Counted from the first letter of the stretch, positions 7,194 to 16,184 are shown. The stretch is DNA of 64,000 bases from CAZUGH01 sp964619785 (GCA_964619785.1 CAZUGH010000003.1:1-64000); one strand, 5' to 3'. Notes: generated from the sequence alone by a model not told the origin. Numbers and translations: made by a program.

Positions 7194-8312
7194 ATGCAGC
7201 TAAAAAAAATGGGGTTACTTGTAGCACTTGTTCTCTGTATTTCGATGATTATTCCATCGGTTTCACAGGCAGCAACAACACTCTACAATAACCAAACTGG
7301 CAAAGAAGACGGCTACGACTACACGCTGTGGAAAGATTATGGGACCACAAGCATGACAGTCAATGGTGGCGGTAACTTCAGTTGTCAGTGGAGCAACATT
7401 GGTAATGCACTATTTCGTAAGGGATTAACCCTTGGTGCTACCAAGAACTACGCATCATATGGTAACATTACTTGTACCTATGGATGCGACTATCGCCCAT
7501 CCGGCAATTCATACTTATGTGTGTATGGCTGGTCAACCAATCCTTTAGTGGAATACTACATTGTAGACAGTTGGGGTACCTGGCGTCCACCAGGAGGCAC
7601 AGCTAAGGGAACTGTTACCGTAGATGGAGGCACTTATGACATCTATGAGACAACCCGTTACAATCAGCCATCCATTCAGGGAAACACAACATTCAAGCAG
7701 TACTGGAGTGTTCGTCAGTCCAAACGGACTAGTGGAACTATCACTGTAAGTGAACATTTCAAGGCTTGGGCAAGATACGGAATGTCTCTTGGCAATCTTT
7801 ATGAAGTAGCTTTGAACGTAGAAGGATACCAGAGTAGCGGTAGCGCTAATGTATATTCTAACACAATCAAAGTGAATGCCAGCAGTGCAGGAAGTGGTTC
7901 AACAGGAGGATCTACTGGTGGTTCTACAGGAGGTTCTAGCAGCAATCCTACATCCTATGTAACTCAGTGTGAGAACATGACATTAGGTGGTTCTTATGCG
8001 GGCAAGATCAATTCTCCATTCTCTGGAGTAGCATTATATGGCAACAATGATTCTTGCAAGTATACTCAGAACTTCGGCTATGGAACACACAGCTTCTCAT
8101 TAAGAGGATGCTCGAATAATTCCAACATGGCTCAGGTTGATCTGTACATAGGTGGTCAGAAGAAGGGTACCTTCTACTTTGGTGGCAGTTATCCAGCGAC
8201 CTATACGATTAATAATGTAACTCATGGCCTTGGCAATCAGGAAGTCAAACTTGTTTGTAATTCCGATAATGGAACATGGGATGCTTTGATAGATTACTTT
8301 GAGATCAAATAG
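7194..8312 (+). CDS. Secreted endo-1,4-beta-xylanase, GH11 with C-terminal CBM36
   Basis: It cuts internal beta-1,4 bonds of xylan outside the cell. A signal peptide (1 to about 26, ending SVSQA-A) precedes a GH11 jelly-roll (about 28-232). The family's two catalytic Glu are visible, E120 (nucleophile, PLVEYYIVDSWG) and E210 (acid/base, VALNVEGYQSSGSA). A Gly/Ser/Thr linker (GGSTGGSTGGS, about 238-255) joins a CBM36 module (about 259-372, CENMTLGGSYAGKINSPFSG to WDALIDYFEIK). CBM36 is a calcium-dependent xylan-binding family. The ATG at 7194 follows GGGGG by eight bases; an upstream TTG at 7167 lacks its own site. No cell anchor is visible, so the enzyme is probably released. A strong terminator follows. 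Confidence 0.95.
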   Translation: MQLKKMGLLVALVLCISMIIPSVSQAATTLYNNQTGKEDGYDYTLWKDYGTTSMTVNGGGNFSCQWSNIGNALFRKGLTLGATKNYASYGNITCTYGCDYRPSGNSYLCVYGWSTNPLVEYYIVDSWGTWRPPGGTAKGTVTVDGGTYDIYETTRYNQPSIQGNTTFKQYWSVRQSKRTSGTITVSEHFKAWARYGMSLGNLYEVALNVEGYQSSGSANVYSNTIKVNASSAGSGSTGGSTGGSTGGSSSNPTSYVTQCENMTLGGSYAGKINSPFSGVALYGNNDSCKYTQNFGYGTHSFSLRGCSNNSNMAQVDLYIGGQKKGTFYFGGSYPATYTINNVTHGLGNQEVKLVCNSDNGTWDALIDYFEIK

Positions 8313-8323
8313 TCTATTTCTCC

Positions 8324-8364
8324 AAAAAAACAGAGACGGTTCGTGTGAATCGTCTCTGTTTTTG
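8324..8364 (+). terminator. Bidirectional terminator between xylanase and glyS
   Basis: An eleven-base perfect stem (8328-8338 AAACAGAGACG with 8351-8361) is flanked by As on the left and Ts on the right. It can stop the plus-strand xylanase transcript and the convergent minus-strand glyS transcript. Confidence 0.9.
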
Positions 8365-8380
8365 TCTTTTCATTTATTAA

Positions 8381-9769
8381 TTAGAAATCAAATTTCTTCT
8401 CAAAGTATTCCTTTAACTCATCAATCTTGACACGTTCTTGTTCCATCGTATCTCGATCACGTACTGTCACCATACGATCTTCTTCAGAATCAAAATCATA
8501 TGTCACACAATATGGAGTTCCAATCTCATCTTGTCTACGATAACGCTTACCAATATTACCTCTGTCATCATACTCACAGTTATAATACTTGCTCAATTCG
8601 GCATATACCTTCTCAGCATTCTCAGTCAACTTCTTTGATAATGGTAATACACCAATCTTAACTGGAGCAATCGCTGGATGAAAATGAAGTACTGTACGTA
8701 CATCGCCTTCTGCAATCTCTTCTTCATCATATGCACTGCAAAGGAATGCAAGCGTCACACGGTCTGCGCCAAGTGATGGCTCGATAACATAAGGGACGTA
8801 TTTTTCTCTCTTCTCATCATCAAAATAGCTCATATCTTCACCCGATGTATTCTGATGCTGTGTCAAGTCATAATCTGTACGATCAGCAATTCCCCAAAGT
8901 TCTCCCCAACCAAATGGGAACATAAACTCGATATCTGATGTTGCTTTACTATAGAAAGAAAGCTCTTCCTGATCATGGTCACGAACTCTCATCTCATCTT
9001 CTTTAATACCCAACGCCTGTAACCAATCGATACAGAATTGTTTCCAATATGCAAACCACTCAAGGTCTGTATCAGGCTCACAGAAGAACTCTAATTCCAT
9101 CTGCTCAAACTCACGAGTACGGAACGTAAAGTTACCTGGTGTAATCTCATTACGGAAAGATTTACCAACCTGTCCAATACCAAATGGAATCTTCTTGCGA
9201 GATGTTCTCTGAACATTCTTAAAGTTAACAAATATACCCTGTGCCGTCTCTGGACGAAGGTAAACTGTATTCTTAGCATCCTCTGTTACACCCTGGAACG
9301 TCTTGAACATCAGGTTGAATTCACGAATCTCAGTGAAATTCTTCTTGCCACAAGATGGACACTCAATTCCCTTTTCTTCTATATAAGAAGACATCTCTTC
9401 TTTGCTCCAAGAATCAACCGAGCCTTCAATCTCGATACCATTTTCTTTCATATATGCTTCAATTAATTGGTCAGCACGGAATCTCTCATGACACTCTTTA
9501 CAATCCATCAATGGATCCGAGAAACCGCCCAAATGACCAGAAGCCACCCATGTCTGAGGGTTCATGAGAATTGCACAATCAACACCAACGTTGTACTTGT
9601 TCTCACGGATAAACTTTCTCCACCATGCCTGTTTTACATTATTCTTCAATTCAACACCCAGATTACCGTAGTCCCATGTATTGGCAAGACCACCATAAAT
9701 CTCAGAACCAGGATAGATGAATCCTCTTGCTTTCGCTAAAGCAACGATTTTCTCCATTGTTAATTCCAT
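8381..9769 (-). CDS. glyS: Glycine--tRNA ligase, class II homodimeric type
   Basis: It charges tRNA-Gly with glycine in the cytoplasm. About 462 residues, the usual size for the single-chain alpha2 enzyme. It opens MELTMEKIVALAKARGFIYPGSEIYGG and carries a zinc-type CPSCG, the class II motif region (NLMFKTFQG, TVYLRPETAQGIFVNF, GKSFRNEITPGNFTFRTREFEQME) and motif 3 (VIEPSLGADRVTLAFLCSAY). The anticodon-binding domain is C-terminal (VKIGVLPLSKK). The start at 9769 has GGAGGA about seven bases upstream; an in-frame ATG at 9793 lies ahead of that site. No T-box leader is seen in the short upstream region. Confidence 0.96.
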   Translation of the reverse strand: MELTMEKIVALAKARGFIYPGSEIYGGLANTWDYGNLGVELKNNVKQAWWRKFIRENKYNVGVDCAILMNPQTWVASGHLGGFSDPLMDCKECHERFRADQLIEAYMKENGIEIEGSVDSWSKEEMSSYIEEKGIECPSCGKKNFTEIREFNLMFKTFQGVTEDAKNTVYLRPETAQGIFVNFKNVQRTSRKKIPFGIGQVGKSFRNEITPGNFTFRTREFEQMELEFFCEPDTDLEWFAYWKQFCIDWLQALGIKEDEMRVRDHDQEELSFYSKATSDIEFMFPFGWGELWGIADRTDYDLTQHQNTSGEDMSYFDDEKREKYVPYVIEPSLGADRVTLAFLCSAYDEEEIAEGDVRTVLHFHPAIAPVKIGVLPLSKKLTENAEKVYAELSKYYNCEYDDRGNIGKRYRRQDEIGTPYCVTYDFDSEEDRMVTVRDRDTMEQERVKIDELKEYFEKKFDF

Positions 9770-9817
9770 GCTAAATTCCTCCACAATTATCATTCTTTAT
9801 TTACATTATTACATTGT

Positions 9818-9846
9818 ACTATCTTATAGGTTTTTTGTAAAGTCAA
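9818..9846 (-). promoter_or_regulatory. Candidate promoter of glyS
   Basis: TTGACT (9841-9846), a 17-base spacer and GATAGT (9818-9823) on the minus strand, about 50 bases upstream of the glyS start. Confidence 0.55.
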
Positions 9847-9881
9847 ATCAGATACCAAGACGGTCAGGATAACATTCAAAA

Positions 9882-9930
9882 CAAGAACCCCCTGATTCAT
9901 ATCAAGTTGATATGTACCAGGGGGTTCTTG
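9882..9930 (-). terminator. Terminator after the mraY-like gene
   Basis: A 13-base perfect stem (9882-9894 CAAGAACCCCCTG with 9918-9930). Its loop contains a second small hairpin (CATATCAAGTTGATATG). It lies ten bases after the mraY stop. T-rich tracts follow on both strands, so it may work in both directions. Confidence 0.85.
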
Positions 9931-9939
9931 TCTTATTTT

Positions 9940-10890
9940 TTATCCAACCACAACACAAGCAACAACTGCTAGTAGCAACTGAATAATCAGAAAACGACTA
10001 ACCACCTGTGTATCCGACCACCCCAGGTTCTTCCGCACATGGTCATGAAGCGGAGTTCTCGTATTTTTCAATATCGCAATCTTTAGGAAACGAAGCAGGA
10101 ATACCTTAACCAAGCCAAGCCCACCATCAACAATATATACACCCGCTAACAGAATATAGATTAATGGATGTCCTGACTTCAATGCCAAAATTGCAATAAA
10201 AAATCCCAAGGCTCTTGAGCCGGCATCGCCCATCAACATGCTACTTGGCGATGTATTAAAGTATAGATAGGCCGCTAGAACTGCTGCCAGCAAAAAGCTT
10301 GCCATACCATAGCGTTCCATCTGCGTGGAAAACAAAATGGTAAAAGACATCACAACCAACATGGCAAGTCCACCGCACAAACCATCTACACCATCTGTAC
10401 AATTTGTCACATTGATTGATACCCAGAATAAGATAACTCCAAGGATAACGAATACAACCTTCGGTATCACGATAGAAAATGTTCCAATCAGTATCGTTGT
10501 CGAGTTGAAATTAGCAAATGCAACAACCGCAACTGCAGATAGCACAAAGTCTATGAGCCCCTTCTTATAATCGCTCCATGGATTCTCAGCTGCATCATCT
10601 AGATATCCACTAAGCATAATCGCTAATAATAGAATCGCATACACGATGAATTCTCGATCGATCGGAATGAAAATCAAACTCATTACAACAAAGCACAAAA
10701 TCAGGGGCAACCCAACACCTCTTGTTTTGCCTTTGGATAGCTGTCCATTCACTGCAAAATCACGTCCCTGGTCCTTTGGCAGGAATGGAAATGGATGCTT
10801 GAGAAGCAAAAATGTAATAGCAAATGTTACCAGAATCCCTATCATAACAATCTGGTTCAAAGTTAAGTATTCGTTTAATATTGTGTACAT
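9940..10890 (-). CDS. mraY: MraY-like phospho-N-acetylmuramoyl-pentapeptide-transferase (glycosyltransferase family 4)
   Basis: A ten-helix integral membrane enzyme that would move phospho-MurNAc-pentapeptide from UDP to undecaprenyl phosphate, making lipid I. 316 residues, close to the family norm. It shows LSKGKTRGVG, the Asp pair in SGYLDDAAENPW, NVTNCTDGVDGL (family NxxDGxDGL) and a C-terminal TPLHDHVRKNLGWSDTQVVSRF. The latter corresponds to the PLHHHFE/GW segment of MraY, with the middle His replaced by Asp. It lies beside recO and era rather than in a division/cell-wall cluster. It could be a second paralogue or the main enzyme at an unusual locus. AAGGAGAGA precedes the ATG. Confidence 0.82.
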   Translation of the reverse strand: MYTILNEYLTLNQIVMIGILVTFAITFLLLKHPFPFLPKDQGRDFAVNGQLSKGKTRGVGLPLILCFVVMSLIFIPIDREFIVYAILLLAIMLSGYLDDAAENPWSDYKKGLIDFVLSAVAVVAFANFNSTTILIGTFSIVIPKVVFVILGVILFWVSINVTNCTDGVDGLCGGLAMLVVMSFTILFSTQMERYGMASFLLAAVLAAYLYFNTSPSSMLMGDAGSRALGFFIAILALKSGHPLIYILLAGVYIVDGGLGLVKVFLLRFLKIAILKNTRTPLHDHVRKNLGWSDTQVVSRFLIIQLLLAVVACVVVG

Positions 10891-10947
10891 GTTCTCTCTC
10901 CTTATATAATACTACTTATTGAGACAAGTATAACACAGCTTATCTGC

Positions 10948-11673
10948 TCAATCAATCAGTTCTAGCGAATGAAATGTAGCATTCAAATGGTCACGTAAAT
11001 ACTGCCCTATCACCTTGCCAAATTCATTCTGAATCTCAGCGGATACTGTAAATGTGTATAGTTTCTCGATTGGGGTGCCAATCACATGTTGCAACGTATA
11101 GGCGGTTGTCTCCTGAATCTGTATGCCACGTTTCTGATGGCTACATTCATCACAGAGTATTCCCGACTCATTGCTTAGGAATGAATGTAGATTTTCCTTG
11201 CCACCACATTGAATGCAGGAAAATACCCTCGGCGCCTCACCATTAATCGTCATCATTTTCAATTCATATATGTAACGAACCAGACTTCGGTCTAACGATG
11301 GAACTTTCAATGCTCGTAGAGATTGATAGAGAAGCTTTAACATATCTGATGCATCTAGATTTTCCTTGGCAAAATATGATGCCATCTCGCAGAAATATAA
11401 TCCCATGTAGACATCGTCCACATCTTCTCGAAGCTCAGTAAAATAATTGCGAATCTGTGCACTTTTCATCGTAAAGGAATTACGTCCACGATATAATGAA
11501 AATTCGCCAAAGGTAAATGGTTGTGTACATGCTAAAAGGGGGCTATTTGGTCTTCTAGCCCCTCTTGCAAATGCCGATATTTTTCCGCACCCTCTTGTTA
11601 ATAACACAACACGCTTATCGTATTCCCCAATGGGAGATACGGACAATACCATTCCCATTACTGTCTCGTCCAT
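10948..11673 (-). CDS. recO: DNA repair protein RecO
   Basis: A recombination mediator that helps load RecA onto SSB-coated DNA in the RecFOR pathway. About 241 residues from MDETVMGMVLSVSPIGEYD: an N-terminal OB fold (to about 80), a helical domain, and a zinc site near the C-terminus (CIQCGG and CDECSH). The frame stays open 38 codons further upstream, but that stretch is foreign to RecO and overlaps the yqzL-like gene in another frame, so I place the start at the ATG at 11673. Its Shine-Dalgarno (AAGGA about eleven bases upstream) lies inside yqzL. Order era, yqzL, recO is conserved in Firmicutes. Confidence 0.92.
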   Translation of the reverse strand: MDETVMGMVLSVSPIGEYDKRVVLLTRGCGKISAFARGARRPNSPLLACTQPFTFGEFSLYRGRNSFTMKSAQIRNYFTELREDVDDVYMGLYFCEMASYFAKENLDASDMLKLLYQSLRALKVPSLDRSLVRYIYELKMMTINGEAPRVFSCIQCGGKENLHSFLSNESGILCDECSHQKRGIQIQETTAYTLQHVIGTPIEKLYTFTVSAEIQNEFGKVIGQYLRDHLNATFHSLELID

Positions 11674-11791
11674 CTTGCTCGCATTCCTTTTTATTCTGAC
11701 ACTGACCCTCTTCACTCGTGCATGCATAATGAAGATAATCATCCACTTTGCCTGTCTGACAAAATAAGTTCCAGTATTCTGATTCATTCAT
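11615..11791 (-). CDS. yqzL: YqzL-like small protein overlapping recO
   Basis: A 58-codon gene between era and recO, the position of yqzL in Bacillus and many Clostridia. It has GGAGGA eight bases before its ATG, the best ribosome site in the era-recO gap. The product begins MNESEYWNLFCQTGKVDDYL, which fits the YqzL core (W-x-x-F-x-x-T-G-x-x-x-x-Y-L). It then continues with a polar Cys-containing tail unlike the short Bacillus protein. Its last 59 bases overlap recO in a different frame, so translation may be coupled. The role of YqzL is poorly known. Confidence 0.75.
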   Translation of the reverse strand: MNESEYWNLFCQTGKVDDYLHYACTSEEGQCQNKKECEQDGRDSNGNGIVRISHWGIR

Positions 11792-11861
11792 CTTAAATTT
11801 CCTCCAATCTGCTATGTTCCATCCTCACTAATAGCATTGCCCGATTGGAGTTTTCTATACA

Positions 11862-12779
11862 TTAGAAATCAGACTCTGAGTCCTTACGATAACCAAAATT
11901 TTTGAGAAGCATGTCACTATCTCGCCAATCTTTCTTCACCTTTACCCATAATCTCAAATCCACTTTTTTCTGAAGAAAATCTTCTATATCATGTCGTGCC
12001 TGGGAACCAATCTTCTTTAACATCGCTCCCTGCTTGCCAATAATAATTCCTTTATGAGATTCTCTCTCACATATAATTGTAGCTTCAATATCAATAATTT
12101 TACGATTATTCTTACGTTTCTTCATACTTTCAATGGTGACTGCAACGCCATGAGGAATCTCATCACTGAGCAAACGAAGTGCCTTCTCACGAATGAGTTC
12201 CGCAACAATCTGACGTTCTGGTTGATCTGTCAGCACGTCCTCTTCAAAAAACTGTGGTCCCACCTCTAGATGCTCAAAGATTACATCCTTCATATGCTCC
12301 ACATTTTCCCCATTCAATGCCGATACAGGAATGATTTCCGCAAAATCCAAAACATCCTTGTACGTATCAATAATCTTGAGTAGTTCTTCTTTCTTCACCG
12401 TATCAATCTTGTTGACAACCAATATTACAGGAGCATGTGCCTTCTTTAATTGTTCTGCGATATGACGCTCTCCTGCACCCATAAAAGTGGTTGCTTCTAC
12501 TAGCCATAAGATTAAGTCAACATCTTCAAATGTACGTTCTGCAACAGAAACCATATATTCGCCAAGCTTATTCTTCGCCTTGTGAATACCCGGTGTGTCA
12601 ACAAAAATCATCTGACCTCTTTCATCATTGTATATCGTCTGAATACGATTTCTCGTGGTCTGGGGCTTATTCGACGTAATCGCTATCTTCTGTCCAATCA
12701 CCTGATTCATGAGTGTTGACTTACCTACATTTGGTCTACCAATAAGTGTTACAAAACCTGATTTGAAATTATCTTCCAT
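11862..12779 (-). CDS. era: GTPase Era
   Basis: A ribosome-assembly GTPase that binds the 3' end of 16S rRNA during 30S maturation. 305 residues. The GTPase domain shows GRPNVGKSTLMN (G1), DTPGIH (G3), NKID (G4) and VSALNG (G5). The C-terminal KH domain contains IIGKQGAMLKKIGSQAR. GGAGG sits just upstream of the ATG. It is downstream of the M16C peptidase gene (16-base gap) and upstream of yqzL-recO, so the block is probably one transcript. Confidence 0.97.
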   Translation of the reverse strand: MEDNFKSGFVTLIGRPNVGKSTLMNQVIGQKIAITSNKPQTTRNRIQTIYNDERGQMIFVDTPGIHKAKNKLGEYMVSVAERTFEDVDLILWLVEATTFMGAGERHIAEQLKKAHAPVILVVNKIDTVKKEELLKIIDTYKDVLDFAEIIPVSALNGENVEHMKDVIFEHLEVGPQFFEEDVLTDQPERQIVAELIREKALRLLSDEIPHGVAVTIESMKKRKNNRKIIDIEATIICERESHKGIIIGKQGAMLKKIGSQARHDIEDFLQKKVDLRLWVKVKKDWRDSDMLLKNFGYRKDSESDF

Positions 12780-12795
12780 AAATCCTCCATTTTTC

Positions 12796-15720
12796 TTATT
12801 TCAATGTCTTAATAACATTGAATAGTGCTTCATTTTCTTTTACCTTTTCTTCGCTTCCAAGTACACAGATGCATTCATCCGACAAAACTGCTTCCACAGT
12901 CGGTGCCACTTCTCTTATCTTATTCACATCTGCTGCTAGAATCTGATCTCGTTCCCTCTGTACATCCTCATCTGTGATTTCTATCAACATCGCCTGATAA
13001 GAACGAACACCCTCTGCTCGTGGGGTTAACGGTGTATCTAACTCACTAATCGTTCCAATGATATACTTGAGCATATCACGATCAGATGCATCAAAGTTCC
13101 GAAGATATTCGGGAACCTCACAAAATGTATCATTTGTCTCTGCCAACTTCGGATCACGATAAGAAACCATATAACTTCGACCATCATTACCAAAGTTGCA
13201 CATGACACCATAGGCGCCACCCTTCACTCTTACTTGGTTCCACAGAAAATCATAATTAAGAATCGTCTTCACTACACGATTTACTCCACTGTATGGAATT
13301 CCCTTGCGGAAATAGTTACCTACTCTAGCAACATATTGAATCTTACTAGCACTCTTGAATCCCTCATTCTTCTCTGGCTTCTCCATCTGCCAAGTACATG
13401 ACAAGGATGGAACCTCTCGACTCTCTGGCAATACCTTTAGAAACCCATCTAAACTCTGCTCTAAATCAGAATATCCATCTTCACTCGTCGTGACATCAAC
13501 GAGCAATCTTTCTTTTGCAAAAATATTCTCATAAAGCTTCTCTAGAATCTCTACTAGATGCTCTTTGCGTTCCTCAAAATGATCATCTAAGTCACACAGA
13601 AAATCATAGTAGCCAACGCCTTGCATCTGATCCGCATAATATCCCGATTCACTCAGATAGGCATTTGCTCTGCCAGCCGCTGTATTATGGCCTGCAGATT
13701 GCAAAGCCTCTTGTCTAGCTGAACGAGCTTCACCAATAATCTCCTTAAGCCGCTTCACGTCATCTAACTTAGACTCCGACAAAATATGTCCAATCAACTC
13801 GGCCACATATGTCGTCTCATCCAAGAGAACCTTGGTTCCAACCTCAAGCCTGATTTCATACTCACCCGCTCTTTTTCTACTATTGTAGATTGTTGTAGTT
13901 ATAGAGAAATTACCCGCATGAAGTAGTAATTCATTAGATAACTCCAATTTGCTATACTTTGTTGTATCAACATATCCAACTACATCTGTTAAAAGTGAAA
14001 TATAAGGTGCATACTTCAGAAAATCCTTAATGTCAAATGAAAATCTCAGGTAATTGATTCCGTTAGTGAACACATCATGCCACCATACAGGTATCTTACC
14101 GATTCTAGCTTCTTTTGTCTTGAATAGAATTGCCTTTTTCCCAATATCCTCTCTCTTAATAATCGGGATGCAAGAAAGCGCTTCCTGTGGCGTTGGCTCC
14201 TCTTGATACGTTCGAAGCTCGCATGTTTCTTGAACGAGGCGTTCTAGATCTGCTTGAGACAATGTCTGCTTGTAATCCGCTAAGCGTTTACTCTCCTGTT
14301 GATCTAGGATAGCCGTCAGCCCAACCTTCGGCTCAATACTCACAAAACTTGTGTGTGTATTGTCAATCAGATACTTCTGAATCAGTTCCTCATAATATCT
14401 AGTACCAATCTTATCCTTCAAACATTTAAATGTATCATTTGCTTTCACATGTACAAATGGCTTCTCGTCATCGTAAAGCCAACTATCTAATATCTGCAAG
14501 CCATACATAAGACCCTTTGGATATGGGCCAAAATCACCTTCACGAAATTGAAACTCCAGTGCACTAATGCCTGCTCTCAGTGACTTCTCATTAATCCCCT
14601 CACTAACTTGCTGTATCAATACATCACGAATAATATCTAAAAATTGCTGCTTCTGTTCCATGCGCGCTTTCTTTGCAATAATCATGAACATCGGCTGCTT
14701 TATACTCTCTTCATAACAACCACTAATCTCGCTCCCGATACCCGCCTCTAATAACGCCTGCTTGAGTGGGGCACCAACGGATCGAACCAAAACATAATTA
14801 AGAACTTGGAATGCCAGATAGAGTTGCGGATCCAAGGAATCTCCACAGACTGCATTATAACTCAGATAAGCATTATCTTCTCCTTCTTCATCCTCTGTTA
14901 CAGAATAGAAACCAGATTGGTCTCTTCGCTGTTCAAAAGGCTTCTGCAGCTCAATGTTTGAATCCACCTCTAGATAATCATAATTACATAAATAGTGTTC
15001 ATCAATCCAGTTCAACTTCTCCTCCATATCCATGTCGCCATAGAGATAGATATAACTGTTCGAAGGATGATAATATTTACTATGAAAATCCAAATATGCC
15101 TGGTACGTCAAGTTTGGAATATCTTCTGGGTCACCGCCTGACTCTACACCATAAGCGGTGTCTGGGAATAATGATATCTTGATATCGCGCTCAATCAACT
15201 CATCAGGAGAGGAAAATACGCCCTTCATCTCATTAAATACAACACCGTTATATTTAAGTGGTTCCTCGACACTCTCTAATTCATAGTGCCAACCCTCTTG
15301 TTTGAAAATCTTCTCTTCCTTATATATATTAGGATGAAATACTGCATCTAAATAAACATGCATTAAATTCTGAAAATCCTTATCATTGCAACTTGCAATT
15401 GGATAAACCGTCTTGTCCGGATATGTCATAGCATTTAAAAAGGTATTCAGAGAACCTTTCGTCAATTCAATAAATGGGTCTTTCACAGGAAACTGGTCCG
15501 AACCACACAAAACCGTATGTTCTACAATGTGTGCTACTCCTGTAGAGTCCTTGGGTGGTGTACGAAATCCGATATTAAATACCTTATTACGATCATCATT
15601 CTCCAATACAACAATCCTTGCCTTCGTCTTCTTATGTGATAGAATATATCCCATACTATCTAGCTCGTCTATCTTCTCTTTTTTCATCAATTCATAAGCT
15701 GTACAATTCTCAATTCTCAA
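12796..15720 (-). CDS. M16C-family zinc metallopeptidase (PreP-like presequence protease)
   Basis: A large insulinase-type peptidase of about 974 residues. The inverted zinc motif HxxEH is present (AHIVEHTVLCGS), followed by conserved FPVKDPFIELTKGSLNTFLNAMTYPDKT stretches typical of the M16C/PreP group. The two half-molecules and the linker hinge region (FDIKDFLKYAPYISLLTDVVG) form the closed chamber that degrades short unfolded peptides. It has no signal peptide and is probably cytosolic. I place the start at the TTG at 15720, eight bases after GAGAGG; the open frame upstream (to 15819) runs through a consensus promoter and cannot be coding. Confidence 0.9.
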   Translation of the reverse strand: MRIENCTAYELMKKEKIDELDSMGYILSHKKTKARIVVLENDDRNKVFNIGFRTPPKDSTGVAHIVEHTVLCGSDQFPVKDPFIELTKGSLNTFLNAMTYPDKTVYPIASCNDKDFQNLMHVYLDAVFHPNIYKEEKIFKQEGWHYELESVEEPLKYNGVVFNEMKGVFSSPDELIERDIKISLFPDTAYGVESGGDPEDIPNLTYQAYLDFHSKYYHPSNSYIYLYGDMDMEEKLNWIDEHYLCNYDYLEVDSNIELQKPFEQRRDQSGFYSVTEDEEGEDNAYLSYNAVCGDSLDPQLYLAFQVLNYVLVRSVGAPLKQALLEAGIGSEISGCYEESIKQPMFMIIAKKARMEQKQQFLDIIRDVLIQQVSEGINEKSLRAGISALEFQFREGDFGPYPKGLMYGLQILDSWLYDDEKPFVHVKANDTFKCLKDKIGTRYYEELIQKYLIDNTHTSFVSIEPKVGLTAILDQQESKRLADYKQTLSQADLERLVQETCELRTYQEEPTPQEALSCIPIIKREDIGKKAILFKTKEARIGKIPVWWHDVFTNGINYLRFSFDIKDFLKYAPYISLLTDVVGYVDTTKYSKLELSNELLLHAGNFSITTTIYNSRKRAGEYEIRLEVGTKVLLDETTYVAELIGHILSESKLDDVKRLKEIIGEARSARQEALQSAGHNTAAGRANAYLSESGYYADQMQGVGYYDFLCDLDDHFEERKEHLVEILEKLYENIFAKERLLVDVTTSEDGYSDLEQSLDGFLKVLPESREVPSLSCTWQMEKPEKNEGFKSASKIQYVARVGNYFRKGIPYSGVNRVVKTILNYDFLWNQVRVKGGAYGVMCNFGNDGRSYMVSYRDPKLAETNDTFCEVPEYLRNFDASDRDMLKYIIGTISELDTPLTPRAEGVRSYQAMLIEITDEDVQRERDQILAADVNKIREVAPTVEAVLSDECICVLGSEEKVKENEALFNVIKTLK

Positions 15721-15754
15721 TGTCGTTACCTCTCTGTCATTTTTGAATGGTAAT

Positions 15755-15783
15755 AGTATACCACATCCACTATATTTTAGCAA
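15755..15783 (-). promoter_or_regulatory. Promoter of the M16C peptidase operon
   Basis: On the minus strand TTGCTA (15778-15783), 17 bases and TATACT (15755-15760), 35 bases upstream of the TTG start. It lies back-to-back with the csp promoter. Confidence 0.75.
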
Positions 15784-15802
15784 AAAAACAATAAATATTT
15801 GT

Positions 15803-15831
15803 TTGACTTTTCCTTCCATACATGCTATAGT
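15803..15831 (+). promoter_or_regulatory. Promoter of the cold-shock gene, with long structured leader
   Basis: TTGACT (15803-15808), 17 bases and TATAGT (15826-15831). About 80 bases of leader follow before the ATG. They hold a TATAGG/CCTATA stem (15850-15855 with 15870-15875), in line with cold-shock leaders that refold with temperature. Confidence 0.8.
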
Positions 15832-15915
15832 AAGAGAGTGTAAAAATCGTATAGGTTCTATAGTGGAAGCCTATAGGTAGCATGCAAATTTTTTATAAGC
15901 TTTAGGAGGCACTTT

Positions 15916-16113
15916 ATGAAAGGTACAGTTAAATGGTTCAACGCTAAAAAGGGATTCGGTTTTATTTCAGACGAAGATGGAAATGATGTATTCGTACATT
16001 TTTCAGCTCTTCAGATGGACGGCTTCAAAGTATTAGACGAAGGCGATCAGGTAGAATTTGAAGTTATCGATGGCGACAAAGGACCACAGGCAGCTAACGT
16101 AACACGGTTATAA
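15916..16113 (+). CDS. Cold-shock protein, CspA family
   Basis: A 65-residue single cold-shock domain that binds single-stranded RNA and DNA. RNP1 (KGFGFI) and RNP2 (VFVHF) are intact, and it starts MKGTVKWFNAKKG like most Csp proteins. It is probably an RNA chaperone that melts mRNA structure at low temperature or during growth. TAGGAGG lies upstream of the ATG. It is monocistronic, with its own promoter, long leader and strong terminator. Which csp paralogue it is cannot be told from sequence. Confidence 0.96.
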   Translation: MKGTVKWFNAKKGFGFISDEDGNDVFVHFSALQMDGFKVLDEGDQVEFEVIDGDKGPQAANVTRL

Positions 16114-16184
16114 TCGAATTTTAATGAACTAATTTTTATATATATGTTTATGTAAAAGTTAAGAATTACAAATGGTTGTAACAC

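Noticed and set aside
9770..9880. T-box riboswitch ahead of glyS
   Set aside because: No T-box sequence or antiterminator structure; the leader is too short.
15721..15819. N-terminal extension of the M16C peptidase
   Set aside because: The stretch contains a consensus promoter and the family begins after the TTG at 15720.
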